A stretch of 9,234 nt of DNA, from positions 1 to 9,234 of the forward strand of contig SFHN01000035.1 in assembly GCA_004555635.1 (NCBI GenBank). The letters run 5' to 3'. The position numbers and the translations under genes are program-made. Below are positions 1 through 8,716 of the stretch, piece by piece; position 1 is the stretch's first letter, and each line of letters opens with the position of its first letter. The notes under the pieces are model-generated. The model had not been told where the DNA came from. It worked only from the letters and a program-made list of their open reading frames with translations, and searched no databases. Source of the stretch: [Eubacterium] saphenum (GTDB taxonomy: Bacteria; Bacillota; Clostridia; Oscillospirales; Ruminococcaceae).

Positions 1-57
1 GATTTTTGCTTTGTTGGTGATTCTTTTCTTCATGGTTCAGAATTTTGTGAGGGTAGC

Positions 58-519
58 ATGAGCGGGGAGACAATACACGAACGGTATATGCGTTTGGCGC
101 TGGAAGAAGCCAAAGAAGCAAACCGGCTGGGGGAAATTCCCGTGGGTGCGGTAGTGGTCCGGCGCGGTCACATATTGGGTCGTGGGCACAATCTGCGCCA
201 AACCGGACACAGTGCTTTGGCCCATGCGGAAGTGCTGGCGCTGGAAGAAGCCTGCCGTTTTGTCGGTGATTGGCGGCTGGATGGATGCGATCTATATGTG
301 ACGCTGGAGCCCTGCGCAATGTGTGCCGGAGCTGTTCTCAACAGCCGGATCAGCCGAGTATTTTACGGCGCGGCAGACCCCAAGGAAGGAGCGGTATGCG
401 GCATGCTGCGCCTGTTTGACCTGCCTTATGGCAACCGTCCTGATTATGAAGGCGGTGTGCTGGTCCGGGAATGCGCCGAACTGCTGGAGTCTTTCTTTGC
501 CCAGCGGCGAAAAAAATAA
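58..519 (+). CDS. tadA: tRNA-specific adenosine deaminase (TadA-like)
   Basis: A 153-residue zinc-dependent cytidine/deoxycytidylate deaminase-fold protein, the usual length for bacterial TadA, which converts the wobble adenosine-34 of tRNA-Arg(ACG) to inosine in the cytoplasm. The sequence shows the zinc and proton-shuttle motif HAE (His56, Glu58) and the second zinc motif PCAMC (Cys86, Cys89), preceded by the typical GEIPVGAVVV strand near residues 25-34 and followed by the ISRVFYGAADPK stretch common in TadA. The ATG at 58 is chosen because a GAGGG ribosome binding site lies 4 bases upstream; the alternative ATG at 88 has none. Downstream neighbours are unrelated to tRNA modification, and no SRP RNA or dnaX, frequent tadA neighbours in Firmicutes, follows. 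Codon use is unlike the rest of the window: no CTT leucine and no AGA/AGG arginine codons, and mostly GAA for glutamate. A guanine/cytosine deaminase of the same fold is a less likely alternative. Confidence 0.93.
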   Translation: MSGETIHERYMRLALEEAKEANRLGEIPVGAVVVRRGHILGRGHNLRQTGHSALAHAEVLALEEACRFVGDWRLDGCDLYVTLEPCAMCAGAVLNSRISRVFYGAADPKEGAVCGMLRLFDLPYGNRPDYEGGVLVRECAELLESFFAQRRKK

Positions 520-557
520 AAGAACAATTTTGAGTGTTTTTTGCAAAATGGATTGAT

Positions 558-572
558 TTTTTGTTACAAAAA
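558..572. promoter_or_regulatory. 15-base inverted repeat upstream of the promoter
   Basis: TTTTTGT, one central base, then ACAAAAA form a perfect 7+1+7 inverted repeat whose right edge is 11 bases from the -35 box. It could be a regulator's binding site or simply an AT-rich UP element for RNA polymerase. A different inverted repeat of the same length sits at the same distance from the related promoter at 3515. The stretch from 520 to 557 between tadA and this site is AT-rich and shows no convincing terminator. Confidence 0.35.
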
Positions 573-583
573 GAAATTATATC

Positions 584-612
584 TTGAAATTATCGGAAAA
601 AAGTGCTATAAT
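584..612 (+). promoter_or_regulatory. SigmaA-type promoter of the PAS-GGDEF gene
   Basis: A near-consensus housekeeping promoter: -35 TTGAAA at 584-589, a 17-base spacer, and a perfect -10 TATAAT at 607-612 with an extended -10 TG at 604-605. Transcription should start near 618-620, giving a leader of about 73 bases. The element matches the kinase-operon promoter at 3515-3543 in 24 of 30 positions, including the spacer stretch ATTATCGGAA. Confidence 0.85.
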
Positions 613-635
613 TAAGAAAGTGTATTTTCAAAACC

Positions 636-678
636 CGTCTGCCGAAGAATTGCCGCGTGCAGTTATCGCGGGCAGATG
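636..678 (+). promoter_or_regulatory. Possible leader hairpin upstream of the GGDEF gene
   Basis: In the 5' leader, bases 636-643 (CGTCTGCC) can pair with 671-678 (GGCAGATG) in an 8-base stem with one G-U pair. Inside it, CGCG at 654-657 can pair with CGCG at 667-670 around a 9-base loop. The stem ends 2 bases before the AGGAGG ribosome binding site at 681-686, so it could affect translation initiation. It does not look like a c-di-GMP riboswitch or any other class I know, and it may be chance. Confidence 0.3.
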
Positions 679-692
679 ACAGGAGGAGTTCT

Positions 693-2489
693 ATGAGTAC
701 GAACGCTGCGCTGTTTTCAGCGCTTAGCGCGCTTTCAAATAATATAGTTAAGATTCTCAAGGTAAACCTTGAAGCCGATTGCTTCGAGGTAATCAAAATC
801 CGCGACAGCGAGAGCGCCGATATTTTGCAGACGCCGGATAAGCTGAACGAATATCTTATGGCGTATGCAAGGCAGGGTTACGTTCACCCCGAGGACACGA
901 ATTTGTTTCTATCGAATGTCAACCTCGATTTTCTGCGGGATTATTTCGCAAAGTACAGCGATATCTGGCGCATTCGTTATAGACGGCGCTCGGGCGACGA
1001 GTACATATGGGCTATGATGGAAATGCGCCCGACGGAAAACTTCTCGCACGAAAACAGAGAGCTTTATCTCTATGTGTATGAGGTTGACAGGGAGCTTGTT
1101 CCTCTGTATGACCGCGAGCAGAAGCTTTCGGAACAGCGCCTTTTCAACAAGCTTGCATACAGGGTGCTTAACGCGGGGTTCTGGCGCATTTATTACGACG
1201 AGAACGGAAAAGAAATCAAGCATTGCTTTGACGACGGCTACGGCGCGCTGCTTGGCTTCGGAAATGTTGACGAGCGCATTAGCGACCCGTCAAACAGAAT
1301 GGGGATTGTTCATCCGGACGATTTAAGCGGGCTTTCCGAGAAGCTTGAAAAGCTGTTTTCGGGGGATGACCCCGTCAGGGAGTTTGAGCACGAGTACAGA
1401 ACGATGCGCGCGGACGGCGAGTATCGTTGGCTGCGCGTTGCCGGAGAGCTTACCTGCAGGTCGGACGGCACTCCCATTATGCTTTCGGGGCTTGCGGTTG
1501 ATATTACGGCAGAGAAAGAATACATCAAAACGATGGAAAGGGTCATAGAGATAAACTCGCGGCTGGAGGACGCGCTTCAGCTTGAGCAAGAGCAGCACGA
1601 GATTATCGGCGCGGTGTCGAAAGTCTACAACACCCTGCACGTTATCGACCTTGTAAACAACAAGTATTCCGAGGTTCAGGCGTCAACGATAGTTGGCTCG
1701 TTCCTGCGCGAAAACAGTGATATCAAGGACAATCAGAAGCTGCTTCACGGCGCTATGAGACATACCGTGCTGAAGGATTTTCTCCCGTTGATGCTGGAGT
1801 TCACCGACCTAAGCACAATTCCCGAGCGGCTTTACAGAAAGAGTATGGTGTCGTGCGAGTATATCGGTTACGATATCGGCTGGGGGCGCGCAAGCTTTTT
1901 CCCCGTAAAAACCGATGAAAACGGCTATGCAACCGTTGTCATTTTCGCAACTATGGTAATCGAGGAGGAAAAGCGCCGCGAGCAGAAGCTTATTCGCATT
2001 GCAAAGACAGACGAGCTTACGGGGCTTTACAACCGCCGCGCTTATGACGACGATATTGCGGACGCAGAGCGCCACGGAATAGGCAGGAATATGACGGTTG
2101 TGTCGGTTGACGTAAACGGGCTGAAGAACATTAACGACACGCAGGGTCACGTGGCGGGCGACGAGCTTATTCAGCACGCGGCGAAGTGTATGCTGAGAGT
2201 GTTCGGCGTTTCGGGCAGGGCATATCGCACGGGCGGCGACGAGTTTGTTGCGCTTGTCGAATGCTCGGAAAGGGAGCTTCAGGAGTACATCGCGGAGCTA
2301 AATGACCTTGCGGCCAAGTGCAAGGGCCGCTATATAACCGACGGCGTTAGCCTTGCGGTTGGCTATGCTTCTAAGAAGGAGTTCCCCGAGGCAGATATGG
2401 CGGAGCTTGAGCGCTGTTCCGACAAGCGTATGTATGACAATAAAAGCAGGTACTACTTTGACAACGGTATAGAAAGACGAAAGAACTGA
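693..2489 (+). CDS. Soluble diguanylate cyclase with PAS-like sensor regions
   Basis: A 598-residue cytoplasmic GGDEF protein predicted to make cyclic di-GMP from two GTP. The start at 693 is set by AGGAGG at 681-686, six bases upstream; an in-frame ATG at 657 has no such site. No membrane segment or signal peptide is visible. Residues about 15-140 are PAS-like (VHPED, then an RYRRRSGDEYIW strand), residues 158-272 are a PAS_3-type domain (IVHPDDL, ADGEYRWL, ending in the DIT motif), and residues about 300-425 form a weaker third PAS-like region. The GGDEF domain spans about 436-590, with DELTGLYNRR at its start, metal-binding Asp473 in DVNGLKNIND, and an intact GGDEF at 514-518. The autoinhibitory RxxD site, expected nine residues before the signature, reads GVSG and is missing, so product inhibition at that site is unlikely. 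The gene is monocistronic by promoter and terminator. The signal sensed is unknown. Confidence 0.92.
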   Translation: MSTNAALFSALSALSNNIVKILKVNLEADCFEVIKIRDSESADILQTPDKLNEYLMAYARQGYVHPEDTNLFLSNVNLDFLRDYFAKYSDIWRIRYRRRSGDEYIWAMMEMRPTENFSHENRELYLYVYEVDRELVPLYDREQKLSEQRLFNKLAYRVLNAGFWRIYYDENGKEIKHCFDDGYGALLGFGNVDERISDPSNRMGIVHPDDLSGLSEKLEKLFSGDDPVREFEHEYRTMRADGEYRWLRVAGELTCRSDGTPIMLSGLAVDITAEKEYIKTMERVIEINSRLEDALQLEQEQHEIIGAVSKVYNTLHVIDLVNNKYSEVQASTIVGSFLRENSDIKDNQKLLHGAMRHTVLKDFLPLMLEFTDLSTIPERLYRKSMVSCEYIGYDIGWGRASFFPVKTDENGYATVVIFATMVIEEEKRREQKLIRIAKTDELTGLYNRRAYDDDIADAERHGIGRNMTVVSVDVNGLKNINDTQGHVAGDELIQHAAKCMLRVFGVSGRAYRTGGDEFVALVECSERELQEYIAELNDLAAKCKGRYITDGVSLAVGYASKKEFPEADMAELERCSDKRMYDNKSRYYFDNGIERRKN

Positions 2490-2501
2490 CTTTACATAAT
2501 T

Positions 2502-2530
2502 CCGGCACCGATTTTCGGTGTCGGTTTTGT
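2502..2530 (+). terminator. Intrinsic terminator after the PAS-GGDEF gene
   Basis: Bases 2502-2511 pair with 2515-2524 (CCGGCACCGA with TCGGTGTCGG, 10 pairs, one of them G-U) around a TTT loop, followed by TTTTGTGTG. It starts 13 bases after the stop codon. It lies between the cyclase and the permease and argues against translation of the permease from an ATG at 2518, which falls inside the stem. Confidence 0.8.
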
Positions 2531-2559
2531 GTGTCGAAACAGAGAAAGACGGAGATAAT

Positions 2560-3429
2560 ATGACGGTTTTGATGATGCTTTTTGTCGTGGCGATGTTTAC
2601 GATAACCTCGCTTAACGACAAATACGCCGTAAGCAAGGCGAAGATGAACGGCTATGAGCTGACGTTTCTTATGGCGGCGGGCACGGCGGTGTTTTTCGCG
2701 CTGCTGCTACCGTTTCTCGGCGCGGAGGACAGGCTGATTACGCTTTGCCCGCAGACGTTTATCGCGGTTGGGCTGATTGCGCTGTGCAAGCTGCTGGAAT
2801 TTTCGATGTCGGCAAAGATACTTGTCGATATGTCGGTTTTCGAGCTGAAGGCGTGGCTCGGGCTTACGCTGTTTATGTCGTATTTCACCGAGATAATCCG
2901 TGGCGAGGAGCTAAAGGCGCTGAAGCTTGCGTTTATTGTGGTTACTGCGGCGGGGCTTGTCGCGGTTGCTGTCGCGGGAAGAAAAACCGTGAACTACAAG
3001 AAGATTGCGCTGCCGCTTGTGCTTTACCTGCTGCAAAGCTATGGCTACGGCTTTGTTATCACGGCGGCGGAGGAGTATGTTTCTCCGACGATGACGCTGT
3101 TTTTTGCGCTCGTTGTGCTGGCGCTGGTGCTGATTGTTCCCGCAAAGCCGTGGGCAATTGCCGCGCGCTCGCCCGAGGGGAAAAAGGGCGTTTGCCTTGT
3201 GCTTGCGTCAAAGCTTCCTAACGCGCTCGGACTTCTTGTGATGAATTATGTCGCGGTGCTAAGCATAACGAGCTACTCGTTTATACAGCCGATGATACTT
3301 GTTGTTATCTTCGTGATGGGGCTGCTTCCGAAAAAACGCTCCGATGAAGCTGCGGAAAAGCCCTCTGCGCTAAGCCTTGCCGGAGGCATTGCCTGCGTCT
3401 GCGGAATACTGGGCTTTCAGCTTTTCTGA
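2560..3429 (+). CDS. DMT/EamA-like membrane transporter
   Basis: A 289-residue, very hydrophobic protein with about ten predicted membrane helices (near residues 3-22, 30-50, 63-82, 92-110, 116-135, 145-165, 170-190, 210-230, 234-255 and 270-289), the layout of the drug/metabolite transporter superfamily with two five-helix repeats. The late segment TSYSFIQPMILVVIFVMGLL resembles the conserved ninth helix of EamA proteins, where a Pro in an L-x-P context is typical. The start at 2560 is preferred because GGAG lies at 2551-2554, five bases upstream; an in-frame ATG at 2518 sits inside the previous gene's terminator. No clear promoter of its own is visible between 2430 and 2559, so it may be expressed by read-through or from a weak promoter. 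The substrate cannot be read from sequence; metabolite or amino-acid efflux is typical of the family. Its link to the flanking signalling genes is unknown. Confidence 0.82.
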   Translation: MTVLMMLFVVAMFTITSLNDKYAVSKAKMNGYELTFLMAAGTAVFFALLLPFLGAEDRLITLCPQTFIAVGLIALCKLLEFSMSAKILVDMSVFELKAWLGLTLFMSYFTEIIRGEELKALKLAFIVVTAAGLVAVAVAGRKTVNYKKIALPLVLYLLQSYGYGFVITAAEEYVSPTMTLFFALVVLALVLIVPAKPWAIAARSPEGKKGVCLVLASKLPNALGLLVMNYVAVLSITSYSFIQPMILVVIFVMGLLPKKRSDEAAEKPSALSLAGGIACVCGILGFQLF

Positions 3430-3440
3430 ACACATAACCT

Positions 3441-3474
3441 ACCCGAGAGTGATATCATTCTCGGGTTATTTTTG
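3441..3474 (+). terminator. Intrinsic terminator after the permease gene
   Basis: Bases 3441-3451 pair with 3456-3466 in an 11-base stem with one G-U pair around the loop ATAT, followed by TATTTTTG. The stem carries ACCCGAGA and TCTCGGGT arms, similar to the CCCGAG/CTCGGG arms of the terminator at 8666. It separates the permease from the kinase operon promoter. Confidence 0.88.
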
Positions 3475-3488
3475 TACAAATCCGCGCT

Positions 3489-3503
3489 AATTCTGCAAGA
3501 ATT
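3489..3503. promoter_or_regulatory. 15-base inverted repeat upstream of the kinase promoter
   Basis: AATTCT, three central bases (GCA), then AGAATT form a perfect 6+3+6 inverted repeat whose right edge is 11 bases before the -35 box. This is the same length and offset as the repeat at 558-572 relative to its promoter, though the sequences differ. It may be an operator for an activator or repressor; an AT-rich UP element is the simpler reading. Confidence 0.35.
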
Positions 3504-3514
3504 GCTTCCACTTA

Positions 3515-3543
3515 TTGACATTATCGGAATAATGTTGTATGAT
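3515..3543 (+). promoter_or_regulatory. SigmaA-type promoter of the kinase-degV-cyclase operon
   Basis: Consensus -35 TTGACA at 3515-3520, a 17-base spacer, and -10 TATGAT at 3538-3543. Transcription should start near 3550, leaving a leader of about 86 bases. Within it, bases around 3574-3590 can form a small hairpin capped by a TTCG tetraloop; no known riboswitch was recognised. The spacer shares ATTATCGGAA with the promoter at 584. Confidence 0.85.
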
Positions 3544-3635
3544 TGTTTATAAGATGTTAACTTGGACGACCGGTTTTGCGCTTCGGGCAAGGCGGATTAT
3601 GGCGGCGGGATAGATTATTTTTAGGAGCGTACAAG

Positions 3636-6338
<2,703 letters not shown>

Positions 6339-7196
6339 ATGAAGAAAATCGGAATAACCACCGACTGCGTATGCGACCTGCCCGACGAATACATCAAAGC
6401 AAACGATGTCGCGATTGTGTATTTTTACATAACGACGGCAACGGGGCGGTTTAAGGACGGCTTTGAGATTACCTCGGGAAATGTTCTGGAATATCTCGAA
6501 AACGGCGGCGAAAAAGCCGAAACAAACGCTCCCGCCCCCGAGGAATACAAGGCGCATTTCCTCTCGCAGCTTGAAAAATACGACGAGCTTATTCACATTT
6601 CCATAAGCTCAAAAATCAGCCTTTCCTATCAGAATGCGTGCGCGGCGCTTGAGCTTATGGGCGAGGACGGAAAGCGTGTTCGCGTTATTGATTCGCAGCA
6701 TTTGTCCACGGGAATGGGGCATATGGTTATACGCGCGGTGGAGCTGCGCGACGCGGGGTGTTCGGGCGAAGAAATTGCTTTGCAGGCTGAGCAGATGAAG
6801 CAAAGCATTTCGACAACCTTTATCACACAGAACGCGGATTATCTCTATCGGAACGGACGCGTCAGCAAGACGGTTCGCGATGTCTGCGACATTTTTATGG
6901 TGCATCCCGTGCTTACGCTGAAGGACGGCAGAATGACCCTTAAAACCATAAAGATAGGTAACTATGAAAAAGCGGTTATGCGCTACATAAATGGCGCGCT
7001 TCGCCGCCGAAAGAAGATTGACAAAAAGCGGCTTTTCATAACCCACGCAGGCTGTACCATAAAGCAGCTTAACGCGGCGAAAACGCAGGCGGAGCGGCTT
7101 TGCGGGTTTGATGAGATAATCGTTACAAGAGCCTCCGCGACAGTTTCAAGCAACTGCGGAATGGGCACGCTGGGCGTTCTTTTCGTTAAGGAATAA
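6339..7196 (+). CDS. DegV family protein (divergent fatty-acid-binding type)
   Basis: A 285-residue protein of the DegV family, whose characterised FakB members bind a fatty acid and present it to the kinase FakA. Family signatures are visible: an N-terminal TDCVCDLP (usually TDSTADLP), Thr62 in the region of the TSQPSP motif (here TNAPAP), SSKIS at 90-94 with Ser94 likely matching the head-group serine, VIDSQ at 116-120 followed by STGMG, and a GRVS motif with Arg174. The C-terminal H-x-G-P-G motif reads NCGMG (272-276), so the conserved histidine is absent and ligand handling may differ. The start codon directly abuts the kinase stop (TAAATG), with GGAGG eight bases upstream inside the kinase gene, so translation is probably coupled. 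No FakA kinase is encoded here. A role in supplying a lipid signal to the adjacent phosphorelay is inference. Confidence 0.88.
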   Translation: MKKIGITTDCVCDLPDEYIKANDVAIVYFYITTATGRFKDGFEITSGNVLEYLENGGEKAETNAPAPEEYKAHFLSQLEKYDELIHISISSKISLSYQNACAALELMGEDGKRVRVIDSQHLSTGMGHMVIRAVELRDAGCSGEEIALQAEQMKQSISTTFITQNADYLYRNGRVSKTVRDVCDIFMVHPVLTLKDGRMTLKTIKIGNYEKAVMRYINGALRRRKKIDKKRLFITHAGCTIKQLNAAKTQAERLCGFDEIIVTRASATVSSNCGMGTLGVLFVKE

Positions 7197-7220
7197 TCGA
7201 AAGATTTTGGGAGAAACAGT

Positions 7221-8612
7221 ATGAAGAATATTCTGGTTGTGGACGACAACAAGCTTAACCTCATAACGGCGAAAAATGTTCTGTGCAGCGAGTACAAGGT
7301 AACCGCAGTTATGCGCGGCTCGCAGGCGCTGACCTATCTCGAAAGCAACGACTGCGACATTGTGCTGCTGGATATCAATATGCCCGAAATGGACGGGTTT
7401 GAGGTGATGGAGAAGATAAGGTGCATTGAGCGCTGCCAGAACACGCCGGTTATTTTCCTCACCGCCGACAACGACAGCGAAACCGAAACCCGCTGCTTTA
7501 AGGCGGGCGCGGTTGACTTTATTGCGAAGCCGTTTGTCGCCGAGGTAATGCTGTCGCGCATAGGTAGGGTTTTGGAACTTGAGGAACTGCGCCGCAGCCT
7601 TGCTGACAGGCTCGAGCAGAAAACCCTCGAGGTTTCCGAGATGAAAAGCAAGTCGCGTCAGGACGCGCTGACGGGTCTGTGGAACAGAGCGCACACCGAG
7701 GAAACGGTGAACGAGCTGATTGCGGACGGCGCACAGGGCGCGCTTATGATGATTGATATGGACAATTTCAAGGCGATAAACGACAACTACGGTCATATCG
7801 CTGGCGACACAACGCTCAAAATGTTCGCGGACACGCTGTGCAGCTTCGCAGCAGAGGGCGATGTGCTGTGCCGTATCGGCGGCGACGAGTTCGTTGTGTT
7901 TGTGAACGGCGTTACGTCGAAAAGTGAGCTTGGTAACCGCGCTTCGGACATCATATCCGACCTTTGCTACAAGCTTGAGCAGTGCAAGTTTGAAACCAAC
8001 TCCTCCGTATCAATCGGAATAGCGCAGACGCCCGACGACGGAGCTGACTTCAACAAGCTTTACAACTGCGCGGACAAGGCGCTGTATTACGTCAAGCAGA
8101 ACGGGAAGAACTCCTATCACTTTTTCAGCGACAAGGTTCACGCGGAGAGCAGCCGCGGCGGAAAGACGGTTGACCTTAACTATCTGCGCGATTTTATGTC
8201 CCGCGCGGACAGCGGCAGGGACGCATACCTGCTCGATTTTGACAGCTTCCACCACGTCTACAACTTTATCCGCCGCTTTGTCGAGCGCAGCAGCAGGGAG
8301 GTTCAGACGGTGCTTTTCACGGTGACGGAAACGGGCGAGCCGGACGCTGACGAAACCGAGCTTGCGCTTGAGCTGCTGGAAAAAGCGATTTACACGTCGC
8401 TGCGCCGTTCTGACGTATCGACGCGCTATTCGAGCAAGCAGCTCATTGTCATTCTGATGGACGCAAACGCGGAGAACGGCGATATTGTTTCGGCGCGCAT
8501 TATCGAGTGCTTCAACAAGCTGTACACGGGCGGAAAGGTGAGCGTTGACTACGGCATAGCCCGAATGGACGGCTCGGAGCTTTTCGGCAAGAAGGCGCTT
8601 TCCGAAAACTAA
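7221..8612 (+). CDS. Response regulator diguanylate cyclase: REC-GGDEF plus degenerate GGDEF-like domain
   Basis: A 463-residue cytoplasmic response regulator. The start at 7221 has GGGAG at 7209-7213, seven bases upstream, and lies 24 bases after the DegV stop in the same operon. The receiver (1-120) has Asp8/Asp9, acceptor Asp51, Thr81 and Lys103, so it should be phosphorylated. A short coiled-coil linker (about 118-145) leads to an active-looking GGDEF domain (about 148-300) with DALTGLWNR, MIDMDNFKAINDNYGH and GGDEF at 220-224. The inhibitory RxxD site is reduced to AEGD (211-214). Residues about 315-455 repeat a GGDEF-like pattern (LLDFDSFHHVYNFI, then a DVSTRY strand and VSVDYGIA), but the signature position reads YSSKQ (403-407), so this copy should be catalytically dead and may bind a partner or regulate. 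Its likely phosphodonor is the HPt of the operon's kinase. Phosphorylation probably drives dimerisation and c-di-GMP synthesis, as in PleD/WspR-type proteins. Confidence 0.93.
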   Translation: MKNILVVDDNKLNLITAKNVLCSEYKVTAVMRGSQALTYLESNDCDIVLLDINMPEMDGFEVMEKIRCIERCQNTPVIFLTADNDSETETRCFKAGAVDFIAKPFVAEVMLSRIGRVLELEELRRSLADRLEQKTLEVSEMKSKSRQDALTGLWNRAHTEETVNELIADGAQGALMMIDMDNFKAINDNYGHIAGDTTLKMFADTLCSFAAEGDVLCRIGGDEFVVFVNGVTSKSELGNRASDIISDLCYKLEQCKFETNSSVSIGIAQTPDDGADFNKLYNCADKALYYVKQNGKNSYHFFSDKVHAESSRGGKTVDLNYLRDFMSRADSGRDAYLLDFDSFHHVYNFIRRFVERSSREVQTVLFTVTETGEPDADETELALELLEKAIYTSLRRSDVSTRYSSKQLIVILMDANAENGDIVSARIIECFNKLYTGGKVSVDYGIARMDGSELFGKKALSEN

Positions 8613-8665
8613 GCGAAAGCCGAGCGCGGTACGGGTTAGCGTGCCGATATCACACAAACAAAATC

Positions 8666-8697
8666 AGCCCGAGAAGCATTTGCTCCTCGGGCTTTTA
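8666..8697. terminator. Bidirectional terminator between convergent genes
   Basis: AGCCCGAG (8666-8673) pairs with CTCGGGCT (8686-8693). After one A-C mismatch the stem continues with AGC (8675-8677) and GCT (8682-8684) around the loop ATTT. TTTTATTA follows on the plus strand, and an A-rich stretch (8656-8663) supplies the T-tract for minus-strand transcripts. It serves the operon ending at 8612 and the convergent ammonium transporter gene ending at 8717. Nothing else is visible between 8613 and 8665. Confidence 0.88.
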
Positions 8698-8716
8698 TTA
8701 TGCGATAGGGCTGAAC

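Noticed and set aside
520..557. Possible terminator after tadA
   Set aside because: Only weak AT-only pairing (CAAAAT with ATTTTTTG) could be found; too unstable to call.
613..692. c-di-GMP riboswitch in the leader of the first cyclase
   Set aside because: The leader is too short and lacks the conserved GEMM-I or GEMM-II features I would expect; only a simple hairpin is visible.
2457..2500. Promoter for the permease (TTGACA at 2458-2463)
   Set aside because: No -10 box at a suitable distance: bases 17 downstream read AAGAAC, and the CATAAT at 2495-2500 is 31 bases away.
2745..3221. Plus-strand open frame inside the permease gene in another frame
   Set aside because: Cys/Arg/Gly-rich composition, no ribosome binding site, and fully overlapped by the hydrophobic permease frame.
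3554..3613. Mini-ORF in the kinase leader (ATG at 3554, TAG at 3611, 19 residues)
   Set aside because: It starts within a few bases of the predicted transcription start and has no ribosome binding site; probably chance.
7146..8657. Minus-strand open frames opposite the REC-GGDEF gene (7146-7796 and 8010-8657)
   Set aside because: The plus strand carries clear REC and GGDEF motifs throughout; the antisense products have no recognisable family features.
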